A stretch of 37,955 bases of DNA from Ruminococcus sp. (GCA_030531185.1 JAUNOG010000021.1:1-37955); one strand, 5' to 3'; shown: positions 1-8,030, counted from the first letter of the stretch. The notes: generated by a model from the letters alone, not told the origin. Program-made: numbers and translations.

Positions 1-189
1 ACCGTACCGCTTCTGTGGAGCAGCAGCATTGCCGCAGGTTCTCAGTTGAAAATAAAATTGCTGTAACAAACCGTTTGTTTCTCGTATGTAAGATGTCGGT
101 TTATTTAAAACAAATCCCTGTTCATACAAAATGGGTCTGATCTCTTTTCGGATTTTTTTCCGCAGTTCTTTTTTTATATCGAACTCCAT
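1..189 (-). CDS. DUF4304-like protein, 3' part cut by window edge
   Basis: Sixty-three codons on the minus strand read from an ATG at 189 to the window edge with no stop. The start follows GGAGATCAGATT, a good ribosome binding site. The N-terminus has the pattern of DUF4304 proteins: a lysine-rich helix (KKELRKKIRKEI), then ILYEQGFVLNKPTSYIRE, then a hydrophobic QFYFQL strand. The family has no established biochemical role; members are often small proteins scattered near toxin-immunity or accessory loci. The assignment is by eye on a fragment, so the family call is tentative, while the coding call is well supported by RBS, promoter and open frame. Confidence 0.6.
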   Translation of the reverse strand, partial: MEFDIKKELRKKIRKEIRPILYEQGFVLNKPTSYIRETNGLLQQFYFQLRTCGNAAAPQKRYG

Positions 190-224
190 AATCTGATCTC
201 CGTATTTTGTTTTTGAATAATTAC

Positions 225-253
225 AGTTTATCATAAATTCAGGGCAATGTCAA
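225..253 (-). promoter_or_regulatory. sigma-A promoter for the DUF4304-like gene
   Basis: On the minus strand TTGACA (253-248), a 17-bp spacer and TAAACT (230-225), preceded by TGA (extended -10). It reads toward the ATG at 189. Confidence 0.6.
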
Positions 254-285
254 TAAATTTTCTATATTCCGTAATACGCTGAAAA

Positions 286-332
286 ATTTTAGATTTTGAA
301 ATTTTGCTTATAGGTTTTTTAAAATCTAAAAT
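286..332. repeat. 12-bp perfect inverted repeat upstream of spoVT
   Basis: ATTTTAGATTTT (286-297) is mirrored by AAAATCTAAAAT (321-332) across a 23-bp loop. It lies between the divergent promoters of the DUF4304-like gene and spoVT and has no U-run of terminator type. It could be an operator or a weak cruciform; AT-richness makes chance occurrence possible. Confidence 0.45.
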
Positions 333-349
333 ATATCCGTTGAATTCCT

Positions 350-378
350 GCATAAAATGACAACGTCTGCAAATAATA
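350..378 (+). promoter_or_regulatory. candidate sigma-G/F type promoter for spoVT
   Basis: GCATA (350-354), 17 bp, AATAATA (372-378) resembles the forespore sigma-G consensus (GHATR, 17-18 bp, CATHHTA) with one mismatch in the -10. Known biology supports it: spoVT is forespore (sigma-G) expressed in Bacillus. No good sigma-A promoter is seen closer to the gene. Confidence 0.4.
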
Positions 379-415
379 TTACTGCAATTTTGAATTAATT
401 TTGGAGGTCATAAAT

Positions 416-955
416 ATGAAAGCAACAGGAATAGTACGCCGAATTGACGACCTCGGCAGAGTAGTAATTCCCAAGGAGATCAGAAGAACTATGCGTATTC
501 GTGAGGGCGACCCCCTTGAAATCTACACAAATCCGGACGGCGAGGTCATTTTCAAAAAGTACTCGCCGATCAACGAGCTTTCCGACGGAGCTTTGCAAGC
601 GGCGGAAGTCATCTCAAAACTGGGCGGAGCGCCTGCGGTCATCTTTGACAAAGATCACGTCGTAGCGGTGTCGGGAGTGTCTAAAAGGGAATATTCACAG
701 CGCAGACTTTCTTCCGCGTTGGAGGATATGCTTGAAAGCCGAAAAAGCTATGAGTACACCGATGATAAAGAGATATTTCGTCCTGTGGAGGGCGTTGCCG
801 CTCACGCATTGACTATCGCTCCTATAATTTCAAACGGAGATATTTCAGGCGCTGTAGCGTTTATGGCAAGCAGCGACAGTGAGAGAGCGACAGAAAATCA
901 GTCAATGCTTTGTAAAGCGGCGGCTATGTTTCTGGGAAAGCAGATCGAACAGTAG
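416..955 (+). CDS. spoVT: Stage V sporulation protein T, AbrB-family regulator
   Basis: A 179-residue transcription factor. Residues 1-50 form the AbrB/SpoVT swapped-hairpin DNA-binding domain (MKATGIVRRIDDLGRVVIPK is the family signature), and residues about 55-178 form the GAF-like sensory domain typical of SpoVT. Length matches Bacillus SpoVT. I start at ATG 416, eight bases after GGAGG (403-407), rather than at the in-frame TTG at 401 that overlaps the RBS. In Bacillus, SpoVT adjusts sigma-G-dependent genes in the forespore, so its presence suggests sporulation ability or descent from a spore former. It is monocistronic, closed by a strong hairpin at 1007-1043. Confidence 0.95.
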   Translation: MKATGIVRRIDDLGRVVIPKEIRRTMRIREGDPLEIYTNPDGEVIFKKYSPINELSDGALQAAEVISKLGGAPAVIFDKDHVVAVSGVSKREYSQRRLSSALEDMLESRKSYEYTDDKEIFRPVEGVAAHALTIAPIISNGDISGAVAFMASSDSERATENQSMLCKAAAMFLGKQIEQ

Positions 956-1006
956 ACGCAGCCGCAAGAAATTTCAATGGAGAAACTACAATTCCAACAA
1001 AGAAGT

Positions 1007-1047
1007 AATACACCAAGAAGATGATTTTTCTTCTTGGTGTATTTTAT
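1007..1047 (+). terminator. Rho-independent terminator after spoVT
   Basis: A perfect 15-bp stem, AATACACCAAGAAGA (1007-1021) against TCTTCTTGGTGTATT (1029-1043), with a 7-nt loop and a short T-rich tail. It may also stop the minus-strand gene that ends at 1207. Confidence 0.85.
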
Positions 1048-1206
1048 GTACATTATAGTAAAAAATCAAACAATGCTTCATATGATCTTACAGCTTTTAC
1101 CTTGCGACTTCTTTCAGTCTGCCTGAAATGCGGACAAATCTTTCGTCATCGATGCTCTTGCATATCTTGAGCAAGCGGCTGAATATGCTATATATATTTT
1201 TCAAAG
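1048..1206. other. non-coding gap with a possible gene remnant
   Basis: No gene is supported here. On the minus strand an open frame of about 33 codons runs from TTG near 1206 to a TAA near 1097; its C-terminal half (CKSIDDERFVRISGRLKEVA) looks protein-like, but there is no RBS and no ATG. It may be the decayed tail of a former gene or chance. Confidence 0.25.
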
Positions 1207-2091
1207 TTATGATTGTGTTTGCGCACGCAGAATAAATATTTGGTTAGGATAGCCGAATTCCTCTGTAAGTTCGCCTTCCTCAAAGCCGAATTTCTTGTAA
1301 AGCGCCCGCGGAGCAATTCCTTTCGGATCGTTTTCTCTGAATGTGGATACGGTAATGTCTTTCTCACGGTTCAGATTTTTCAGAGCTTCCTCAATAAGCA
1401 TTGACGCTATCCCTTTTCGTCTGTGTTTCGGGGAAACCGCCAGACAGCAAATCATATTATGTTTTTTGGAAAACAGAATAACGCCTGCGATTTTATCATC
1501 GTACTTTACGCATATTGCCTCTTTTCGGCTCATAAATTTCAAAACGGTATTTCTGTGCTCTGCAATTTTATCTTCCGTTTCCAATCCGGGGAAGCTTTGG
1601 TGGACTTCTGATACAAGCTCAATCCAAGTATCGATATCCTCCGGTTCGCCGTATTTCAGATACTTAGTGTTTTCCGTTGAAATCGCCTGAGAAAACTTCT
1701 TATAGATATCTGGAAATTTCTTCTGAAGTCTGATAGGCTTTAAGTCCGCAGCGGTAAAACAATGGGAAGAATGCGCATTGCAGGAAATTTTCTGCGTGGT
1801 GAGATTAAATACCTCATAGTCCAGCTCAAACCGGCAGCCGTTAAATTTTGTTACTTTACACCTGATCTCGAATTCGTCTCCGAACCTAACGGGAAATTTA
1901 TAGTGTGTCTCGACGGATAGAACGGGAGAGACTACTCCCAGCTTTTCCATTTCCACAAAGTCGTAGCCCATTTGGCTCATAAGGTCTACACGAGCTTCCT
2001 CAAGCCAGCGGACATAGTTTGAATGATGTACAATATCCATTCTGTCGGTCTCATAGTAGTATGCTTTTCTTTTGTACGGCGTATAGTTCAT
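1207..2091 (-). CDS. Fusion: acyl-CoA thioesterase (4HBT, YbgC-like) and GNAT acetyltransferase
   Basis: A 294-residue two-domain protein. Residues 1 to about 130 form a hotdog-fold 4-hydroxybenzoyl-CoA thioesterase domain, with the YbgC-type N-terminus YYETDRMDIVHHSNYVRWLEEAR. In this family the aspartate in the D-x-x-x-x-V-H-H-x-x-Y segment (D18) is the catalytic residue. Residues about 140-290 form a GNAT N-acetyltransferase domain, with the acetyl-CoA loop in LAVSPKHRRKGIASMLIEEAL and the terminal YKKFGF strand. Single-domain members of both families are common; the fusion is unusual and suggests use of the same acyl-CoA pool. The start ATG follows GGAGG by 7 bases. The substrate cannot be read from sequence. 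Confidence 0.85.
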   Translation of the reverse strand: MNYTPYKRKAYYYETDRMDIVHHSNYVRWLEEARVDLMSQMGYDFVEMEKLGVVSPVLSVETHYKFPVRFGDEFEIRCKVTKFNGCRFELDYEVFNLTTQKISCNAHSSHCFTAADLKPIRLQKKFPDIYKKFSQAISTENTKYLKYGEPEDIDTWIELVSEVHQSFPGLETEDKIAEHRNTVLKFMSRKEAICVKYDDKIAGVILFSKKHNMICCLAVSPKHRRKGIASMLIEEALKNLNREKDITVSTFRENDPKGIAPRALYKKFGFEEGELTEEFGYPNQIFILRAQTQS

Positions 2092-2129
2092 TATATATTC
2101 CTCCGATTTTGTATTTTATTATCTGTCTT

Positions 2130-2158
2130 ATTATATCACGTTTTATCGGGACTTTCAA
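2130..2158 (-). promoter_or_regulatory. sigma-A promoter for the thioesterase-GNAT gene
   Basis: Minus strand TTGAAA (2158-2153), 17 bp, TATAAT (2135-2130) with a TGA extended -10. Confidence 0.8.
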
Positions 2159-2223
2159 CCCCTTTGCAGAACGCTCAGACAAATTTTGCCACAGGGAAAA
2201 TGCGGAAATTAAGCTGTCGGCGG

Positions 2224-2252
2224 TTGACAATGCTGAAAAGATTTGCTATAAT
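2224..2252 (+). promoter_or_regulatory. consensus sigma-A promoter for the beta-helix gene
   Basis: TTGACA (2224-2229), exactly 17 bp, TATAAT (2247-2252), with TGC just before the -10 (extended). Every key base matches consensus, which implies strong transcription of the secreted-protein/signal-peptidase pair. The leader to the TTG start is about 85 nt. Confidence 0.85.
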
Positions 2253-2343
2253 GTATTGTGTGTAAAAATAATTATGTACAGGCGGCATTGCCTGAAAACA
2301 GACAGAAAAAATCGGAGACAGACAGCGAAAGGAAAGATGAGGT

Positions 2344-4917
2344 TTGTTAAGTATAAATCGCACCTTGATTTCATTTGCGGCGGCTTTTTTCATTGCCGTT
2401 ATGCTGATGCCGGCAAGGTGCTTTGCTTTTGATTATGCGAAAATTACGGGCTCTACTGCAACGGGTGCGCAGATAACGGGCTACGATACCGCGATACAAG
2501 TGGACGTTACCGACTTCGGCGCAGACCCTACGGGTAATAAGGACTCATACAAGGCTATTCAGAGCGCGCTGTATTATGCGGTGGATAACGCCAGCGATAC
2601 GGTGCAGCTGAAGGTGGTCATTCCCGAGGGAACTTATATTATAAACCGCCCCTTGAAAATCTACTCAAATACATGGCTTTATATGAAGGGCGCGACCATT
2701 GTAAGAAATTTCAACGTAGGCTTTATGTTCAGAAACGCTCTGCAAAACCCGTCGGGAGGCTATGACGGAGAACGCAATATCATTATCGAGGGCGGCTGTT
2801 TCGACGGAAATACAAATTCTGCGTCCACGCCGTTTTCAAATGTCCGTCTTGGACATATAAAAAATCTCTGGATAAACGGCGTGGAATTCCGCGATAATTA
2901 TAACGGACATCTTCTTGAGATCGGAGGAGCGCAGAATGTTACCATTGAAAACTGCACTTTCCACGAATATTACGGCGAGAAGGAAAAAGAAGCGATACAG
3001 CTTGACACTATGAACAATAAGGAGATCTTTGTTCATTTTGAGCCTTTTGACGATACTTCCTGCGACAATGTGGTCATCAGGAACAACAAGTTTTACGATC
3101 TGATGAGAGGTTTCGGCTCTCATTCGGCTACGGTGGGAGTGTACTATACAAATATACTGATTTCGGGAAACACATTTGAAAATATAACCTCTACCGCTAT
3201 GATTATGCAGAACTACAAGAACTGCCTGGTGGAGAATAACACGATGACTAATGTGGGAAACGGCATTGATTTCAAGTATATGACCCCTTTGGAATATTCG
3301 GGCTACAATGCTCCCGTTGCAGGTTGGGAAGGCATCAAAGACAGGATAAATGACAATGCCGACACCATTATCAGAAAGAATACCATTGACTGTAATGTGA
3401 CAAGCTATGTTCCCGACCCTTTTGGTATACAGATTTACGGACGTAAGCTTACAGGAAGTTATTATTTCGATTACGACTATAAAGTTGAGGGAGTGAAAAT
3501 CACTGATAATACGATAACTACGTCGGGCAGCGCCGTCATTCTTAACGATACCGGCGGCATTCAGGTCAAGTCCAATACTGTGAAATATGACAGTTCGGAG
3601 AATTATTATAAATCCGATTTGATAATTGTAAAGAATTCGACGGATACCGCCGTTCAGAGTAATAAGGTCAGCGATGGTTTTCAGAGCGGAATTTATGTGG
3701 GTGATACAAGCTCCAATGTGACGGTAAAGGATAATACCTGCACCTCGTCGGGGGCGTCGGGCATTTACGTTTCGATAAATTCGTCGGAAGTCACAGTAAG
3801 CGGAAATATAGTAAAAAAAGCGGGTTCTCACGGTATCAAAATCACAAAGGAGGCTGCTGCCGATATAAGCGAAAACACGGTTGAGGAAAGCGGCGGATAT
3901 GGCGTTATATTTACAGGGGGAACAGGCAGCGCCAAGAAAAATACTCTTGTTTCAAATAAAAAGGGCGGAGTTTACGCCGACAGCGGAGTTGAGGTCACAG
4001 TCAAGGAAAACACCCTGAAAAATAACGGCGGCTACGGAATTGCGGCTGCCGATAACGCAAAGATCAGAATAGGCTCCAACAGCTATGAGGGCAATTCGGA
4101 CGGCAAGCTTAACGCGTCGTCGGGCGGCACGTTATCTGTGGACGCGCCTAAGAAGCTTGCTGCCGACGGAATTTATGAGGATCAAGTTCAGCTTTCGTGG
4201 GAGAGCGTGTCCGAGGCGGAAGAGTACGCCGTTCTCCGCAGACTTGCGGGTTCGGAGGACGATTATGAGACTGTTGCGCAGGTCTACAGTACAAGCTATG
4301 TTGATGCGGGACTTTATTCTCATACAAAGTATGAATATAAGGTACAGGGCCTTGTAAATGCGGGAGAAACGCTCCATAGCGGAGTAAATTCCGACGCGTT
4401 GGAGGTACGTACAAAAGCGACTGTGGCGGACTGCACTACGGATCTGAAGCCGCAGGTCGCTTACAACGGCAAGGCGAGAGAACAGTCCTTCGGCGTTTAC
4501 TGCAATGGCGACAGGCTTGTGGAAGATGTCGATTACAAGGTAAAATATTACAACAACACCGCAGTGGGAAAGGCTACCGTTATAATCACGGGCTGCGGAC
4601 AATTTTGCGGGCTGAAAGAGTTGACCTTTGATATTGTTTTCTCAAATCAAATCACCGATATGTCCGAAAAAAGAAATACTGTTACAAGCTGCGCGGCAGA
4701 TATCGGCAGCGCATATGCCTCCGACAGATATCAGGTAAAGGTAATAGGATCAAATAAATTTGACAGCGGAGACGGCAATGAAAATATCGTTGTCAAAGGC
4801 GGACAGACATATATACAGATAATGCTTGAAAAAGTTAAACAGGAAAAGGCCTTGAAAATAACCTCCCGTCATATCAGGACTGTGGGCGGCGAGACTTTCA
4901 GAGGAATGTGGGTGTAA
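2344..4917 (+). CDS. Secreted right-handed beta-helix (pectate-lyase-superfamily) protein
   Basis: An 857-residue exoprotein. Residues 1-28 are a signal peptide (hydrophobic FAAAFFIAVMLMPA, probable cleavage near CFA-FD). Residues 52-80 carry the Pectate_lyase_3 entry motif (VDVTDFGADPTGNKDS.KAI). Residues about 140-590 are parallel beta-helix rungs, recognisable by repeated I.I..NT/N.I. ladders. A fibronectin type III domain follows (about 605-690), then a clostridial surface-protein repeat (about 700-770: VAYNGKA...DVDYKVKYYNNTAVGKATV) and a small C-terminal module. Such proteins bind, lyse or epimerise polysaccharides outside the cell; I see no decisive catalytic set. The start is TTG 2344, since later ATGs would remove the signal peptide. 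An ATG at 2338 is out of frame. Confidence 0.85.
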   Translation: MLSINRTLISFAAAFFIAVMLMPARCFAFDYAKITGSTATGAQITGYDTAIQVDVTDFGADPTGNKDSYKAIQSALYYAVDNASDTVQLKVVIPEGTYIINRPLKIYSNTWLYMKGATIVRNFNVGFMFRNALQNPSGGYDGERNIIIEGGCFDGNTNSASTPFSNVRLGHIKNLWINGVEFRDNYNGHLLEIGGAQNVTIENCTFHEYYGEKEKEAIQLDTMNNKEIFVHFEPFDDTSCDNVVIRNNKFYDLMRGFGSHSATVGVYYTNILISGNTFENITSTAMIMQNYKNCLVENNTMTNVGNGIDFKYMTPLEYSGYNAPVAGWEGIKDRINDNADTIIRKNTIDCNVTSYVPDPFGIQIYGRKLTGSYYFDYDYKVEGVKITDNTITTSGSAVILNDTGGIQVKSNTVKYDSSENYYKSDLIIVKNSTDTAVQSNKVSDGFQSGIYVGDTSSNVTVKDNTCTSSGASGIYVSINSSEVTVSGNIVKKAGSHGIKITKEAAADISENTVEESGGYGVIFTGGTGSAKKNTLVSNKKGGVYADSGVEVTVKENTLKNNGGYGIAAADNAKIRIGSNSYEGNSDGKLNASSGGTLSVDAPKKLAADGIYEDQVQLSWESVSEAEEYAVLRRLAGSEDDYETVAQVYSTSYVDAGLYSHTKYEYKVQGLVNAGETLHSGVNSDALEVRTKATVADCTTDLKPQVAYNGKAREQSFGVYCNGDRLVEDVDYKVKYYNNTAVGKATVIITGCGQFCGLKELTFDIVFSNQITDMSEKRNTVTSCAADIGSAYASDRYQVKVIGSNKFDSGDGNENIVVKGGQTYIQIMLEKVKQEKALKITSRHIRTVGGETFRGMWV

Positions 4918-4920
4918 GCT

Positions 4921-5415
4921 TTGACGAACAGGAATTTTAAAGTAAGAAAAATAATTTCCTCTGTGCTGTGTACCTGCTCTGCCGCTTTATTGGTCAAAGC
5001 TGTGTTTCCGATGTTTCAGGTATCGGGTGAGAGTATGAGCCCTGCTCTTGAGGATGGGGAGTTTATAATCTCCCGCAGATTTGCAAGAGTAAAGAGGGGA
5101 GATGTGGTGATTTTCCGACACGGCGGAAACCTGCTGATAAAACGAGTGGCGGCGACAGCGGGGGAGCGTGTTGAGATAACTTCCGAGGGTGTTTTCACAA
5201 TTGACGGTAAAGCTGTTAAAGAGCCTTACGCTCACGGGAAAATGGAAGAGATTTCGGTGAAAGTCCCCGAAAAATCCTATTTTCTTATGGGAGATAACCG
5301 CGTAGTGTCCGTTGACAGCCGTTCGGACAAGATCGGCTGCGTACATAAAAGCCGTATTTATTCAAAGGCGATACTGAGGATATATCCGTTTTCAAAAGCG
5401 GGCTTTATAGAATAG
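4921..5415 (+). CDS. lepB: Type I signal peptidase (S26A)
   Basis: A 164-residue membrane-anchored leader peptidase with one N-terminal membrane segment (about residues 10-31), the catalytic serine box SGESMSP (Ser38), the general-base lysine box LLIKRVAATAGE (Lys74), and the late family box MGDNR...DSRSDKIG. The start is a TTG only 3 nt after the upstream stop, with a weak ribosome site, suggesting translational coupling to the beta-helix gene; the next ATG would delete the anchor. The pairing hints that this copy may process the neighbouring exoprotein, but general housekeeping use is equally possible. A terminator follows. Confidence 0.93.
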   Translation: MTNRNFKVRKIISSVLCTCSAALLVKAVFPMFQVSGESMSPALEDGEFIISRRFARVKRGDVVIFRHGGNLLIKRVAATAGERVEITSEGVFTIDGKAVKEPYAHGKMEEISVKVPEKSYFLMGDNRVVSVDSRSDKIGCVHKSRIYSKAILRIYPFSKAGFIE

Positions 5416-5420
5416 AGATT

Positions 5421-5459
5421 GGGACGGTTGTGCGTTATTGCGCTATCGTCCTTTTTTAT
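5421..5459 (+). terminator. terminator after the signal peptidase gene
   Basis: GGACG (5422-5426) pairs with CGTCC (5447-5451), with an inner TGCG/CGC helix, followed by TTTTTTATT. Confidence 0.75.
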
Positions 5460-5523
5460 TAAACTGTTTTTTGTGCAAATGATAAAATATTCTATATGAA
5501 AACGTTTGACTTGAAAAATGCTA

Positions 5524-5552
5524 TTGCATTTTATGGAATATTATAGTATACT
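5524..5552 (+). promoter_or_regulatory. candidate promoter for the GH130 gene
   Basis: TATACT (5547-5552) sits 17 bp after TTGCAT (5524-5529). The -35 is weak. An alternative is TTGACT (5506-5511), 17 bp, TTTTAT. Confidence 0.45.
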
Positions 5553-5601
5553 TGAAAGGCAGTATTAATTTATTTTCGGTTTGCCGAGAAAGGAATATGA
5601 T

Positions 5602-6777
5602 ATGAGTAATTTTGAAAAGAACAAGGCAAGAGCTGAGCAGAAATACGAACAGCTCATCACACGCAAAAACAAGGTTTCCGAGTGCTATAACGGAATTTAT
5701 GACAGATATGAGTATCCCGTACTAACTGCTGAGCACGCTCCGCTGATATGGAGGTATGATTTTAACCCTGAGACAAATCCGTATTTTATGGAGAGACTTG
5801 GTATCAATGCGGTGCTGAACTCGGGCGCGATTTATATGAACGGGAAATACTACCTTGTGGCAAGAGTTGAGGGAAACGACAGAAAGTCGTTTTTTGCCGT
5901 GGCTGAAAGCGAAAGTCCTGTGGACGGTTTTAAATTTTGGGATTTCCCCGTACAGCTTCCCGATACGGAGCCTGAGGAGACGAACGTATACGATATGAGA
6001 CTTACCCGGCACGAGGACGGCTGGATATACGGCGTGTTCTGTTCCGAGAGCAAGGATAAGTCCGTAAACGATCTGTCCGCCGCAGTTGCGCAGGCGGGTA
6101 TTGTAAGAACCAAGGATCTGAAAACGTGGGAGAGACTTCCCAACCTCAGATCAAAGTCTCCTCAGCAGAGAAACGTGGTTCTTCATCCTGAGTTTGTCGA
6201 CGGAAAGTACGCTTTCTACACACGTCCGCAGGACGATTTCATCGAGACGGGTTCTGGCGGAGGAGTATGCTTCGGGCTTTGCGAGGACATAACTGATCCG
6301 GTTATCTGTACCGACGAGGTCGTGATATCTCCCAGACAGTATCACACTGTCACCGAGGTCAAAAACGGCGCGGGAGCGGTACCTATCAAGACCCCCAAGG
6401 GCTGGATACATATTGCACACGGCGTAAGAAACACAGCCGCGGGACTGAGATATGTTATCTATGTTTTCGCAACGGATCTCAAAGACCCAGGCAAGCTTAT
6501 TGCGTCTCCGTCGGGACTTTTCATTGCTCCCCACGGCGCTGAGAGAGTGGGCGACGTTTCAAACGTTTGCTTTACAAACGGCGCAGTCGTTCGTGAAAAC
6601 GGCGATATCTATATTTATTATGCGTCCTCGGACACAAGAGTGCACGTTGCCGCAACTACTGTGGACAAGCTTATGGACTACACGTTTAATACTCCGTCGG
6701 ACCCTCTGCGTTCGGTTGACTGCGTAAAGCAGAGATGTGAGCTTATTTCAAAAAATCTGGAGTTTTTGGGTAAATGA
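5602..6777 (+). CDS. GH130 4-O-beta-D-mannosyl-D-glucose phosphorylase
   Basis: A 391-residue cytoplasmic glycoside phosphorylase. Family features include the long N-terminal helix, the LNSGAI...[18 protein letters not shown] strand set and [10 protein letters not shown], which carries the GH130 catalytic aspartate. Length and motifs agree with the GH130_1 mannosylglucose phosphorylases (EC 2.4.1.281; RaMP1 of Ruminococcus albus), which convert Man-beta-1,4-Glc and phosphate to mannose-1-phosphate and glucose in beta-mannan breakdown. I start at ATG 5602, seven bases after AGAAAGGA, not the in-frame TTG at 5581. The usual partners (cellobiose epimerase, mannanase, sugar transporter) are not adjacent. 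Exact specificity within GH130 is inferred. Confidence 0.88.
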   Translation: MSNFEKNKARAEQKYEQLITRKNKVSECYNGIYDRYEYPVLTAEHAPLIWRYDFNPETNPYFMERLGINAVLNSGAIYMNGKYYLVARVEGNDRKSFFAVAESESPVDGFKFWDFPVQLPDTEPEETNVYDMRLTRHEDGWIYGVFCSESKDKSVNDLSAAVAQAGIVRTKDLKTWERLPNLRSKSPQQRNVVLHPEFVDGKYAFYTRPQDDFIETGSGGGVCFGLCEDITDPVICTDEVVISPRQYHTVTEVKNGAGAVPIKTPKGWIHIAHGVRNTAAGLRYVIYVFATDLKDPGKLIASPSGLFIAPHGAERVGDVSNVCFTNGAVVRENGDIYIYYASSDTRVHVAATTVDKLMDYTFNTPSDPLRSVDCVKQRCELISKNLEFLGK

Positions 6778-6837
6778 TTTTTTAGATTGTTAAGAAAAAT
6801 CGGGATTTGTAGACATATCAGACAAGGAGATAAAAAA

Positions 6838-7347
6838 ATGAAGATAAGAGAATACAAGATTGACAGTGACTTTGAAAGTATTAAGGATTGGATAACAGAT
6901 GAAAGAACTCATGCTATGTGGTGTGCAAACCGGACATCATTTCCGCTTCAAAGAGAAAATTTTAATCAACTTTTGGCTGATATATTGTCAAAGGACGGCG
7001 ATTATCCGTTTGTAACCATAGATGACAATGGGATAATTGAGGGTTTTTTCTGTTATTCACTAAACAAGGACACCAATGAAGGAATGCTTAAATTTGTTAT
7101 GGTTGATCCTGTTAAGCGTGGAATTGGTTTGGGAAAGGAAATGCTTCGACAGGCTGTCCGATATTCATTTGATGTTACAAACGCCGATGCTGTTCAACTT
7201 ATGGTATTCTCCGAAAATACAAGAGCAAAACGATGCTATGAAAGCGTTGGTTTTACAGGTCGACACACAGAGAATGATGCTTTCCGTTACAAAGAAGAAT
7301 TATGGTCAAGGTGTAATATGGTAATAAAACGTAGCGACTCTTGCTGA
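6838..7347 (+). CDS. GNAT-family N-acetyltransferase (RimJ/RimL-like)
   Basis: A 169-residue acetyltransferase. The acetyl-CoA binding region is residues about 84-105 (FVMVDPVKRGIGLGKEML, the R/Q-x-x-G-x-G/A loop), followed by the late VFSENTRAKRCYESVGF strand-helix common to RimJ/RimL-type enzymes. The start at ATG 6838 follows AAGGAG with good spacing; an in-frame TTG at 6787 has no RBS. The gene starts 60 nt after the GH130 gene and may be read through from it. The substrate is unknown. Confidence 0.85.
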   Translation: MKIREYKIDSDFESIKDWITDERTHAMWCANRTSFPLQRENFNQLLADILSKDGDYPFVTIDDNGIIEGFFCYSLNKDTNEGMLKFVMVDPVKRGIGLGKEMLRQAVRYSFDVTNADAVQLMVFSENTRAKRCYESVGFTGRHTENDAFRYKEELWSRCNMVIKRSDSC

Positions 7348-7368
7348 CAAATTCTAATTTACTATAAG
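7341..7368 (+). promoter_or_regulatory. weak candidate promoter for the second GNAT gene
   Basis: TTGCTG (7341-7346), 16 bp, TATAAG (7363-7368), overlapping the end of the upstream coding region. Read-through from upstream is also possible. Confidence 0.35.
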
Positions 7369-7394
7369 GGAAAAAATTTAAGGAGCGTAATATA

Positions 7395-7844
7395 ATGTTA
7401 AAGTTCAAAAAATCAACAGCCGCAGACCTTGACCTGATGATGGAGCTGAGACTTGAAATGCTCAAAGTAGTAAATGATCTGGAGCAGGACTTTGAATTTG
7501 ACCGAGATTTTATCCAAACGTCAAGAGCATATTTTCTTGAGGGCAATCAGACTACTGTCATAGCCTTTGAGGACGAGCCTGCGGGCTGTGCCACGCTTTG
7601 CTATATCGATCTAATGCCGACGTTTTCTCACCCTACGGGAAAACGTGCGCACCTGATGAATGTTTACACCCGTGAAAAATTCCGCAGACGCGGTATCGGA
7701 GAGCAAATGGTGAAGTCCCTTATTGACGAGGCGAAAGCTAAAGGCATTACGGAAATTTCACTTGACGCTACCAATGAGGGAAGACTTCTCTATGAAAAGC
7801 TTGGCTTTAAAGACAACGGCGAGGGAATGACTTTGATATTATAA
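7395..7844 (+). CDS. GNAT-family N-acetyltransferase
   Basis: A 149-residue single-domain acetyltransferase. The acetyl-CoA loop is plain in LMNVYTREKFRRRGIGEQM (about residues 90-110), followed by ISLDATNEGRLLYEKLGF, the standard C-terminal beta5-alpha4 segment. ATG 7395 follows AAGGAG by 9 bases. It is only distantly like its upstream GNAT neighbour, so a recent tandem duplication is unlikely. A strong terminator closes the unit and separates it from the iron locus. The substrate is not predictable. Confidence 0.87.
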   Translation: MLKFKKSTAADLDLMMELRLEMLKVVNDLEQDFEFDRDFIQTSRAYFLEGNQTTVIAFEDEPAGCATLCYIDLMPTFSHPTGKRAHLMNVYTREKFRRRGIGEQMVKSLIDEAKAKGITEISLDATNEGRLLYEKLGFKDNGEGMTLIL

Positions 7845-7849
7845 TATTT

Positions 7850-7887
7850 TTGCAGGAAATTTCACAGAAGTTTCCTGCAATTTTTAT
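7850..7887 (+). terminator. terminator after the GNAT pair
   Basis: A perfect 10-bp stem, TTGCAGGAAA (7850-7859) with TTTCCTGCAA (7871-7880), then TTTTTATT. Confidence 0.88.
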
Positions 7888-7970
7888 TGATAAATACAGC
7901 TTTGCAACGCAAAATAATCACAGCAGGGAAAATTTATTGTCAAAGTTTATTAAATATTCATAAGTAACCC

Positions 7971-7998
7971 TTGACTAACAGGACTGATGTATGATAAT
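7971..7998 (+). promoter_or_regulatory. promoter for the DUF2325 gene
   Basis: TTGACT (7971-7976), 16 bp, GATAAT (7993-7998). The expected transcription start falls inside the palindrome at 8001-8030, an arrangement suited to repression. A weak extra operator-like half site (CTAACA) overlaps the -35. Confidence 0.65.
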
Positions 7999-8000
7999 AT

Positions 8001-8030
8001 ATATTCAGTTAGTAAGAACTAACTGAATAT
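8001..8030. promoter_or_regulatory. operator 1, 30-bp perfect palindrome
   Basis: Two 13-bp arms (ATATTCAGTTAGT and its exact complement) separated by AAGA. The core AGTTAGTAAGAACTAACT (8007-8024) fits the repeated motif RGTTAG-N6-CTAACY. It covers the expected transcription start of the DUF2325 gene. Confidence 0.8.

Noticed and set aside
2019-2432. 137-codon plus ORF with an ATG at 2338 before the beta-helix gene
   Set aside because: It overlaps the start of the thioesterase gene, the divergent promoter region and the beta-helix signal peptide in another frame; the product looks like random sequence.
2836-3831. 331-codon minus-strand ORF inside the beta-helix gene
   Set aside because: It is opposite a gene with signal peptide and clear domains, has no RBS, and shows the repetitive composition of a shadow frame.
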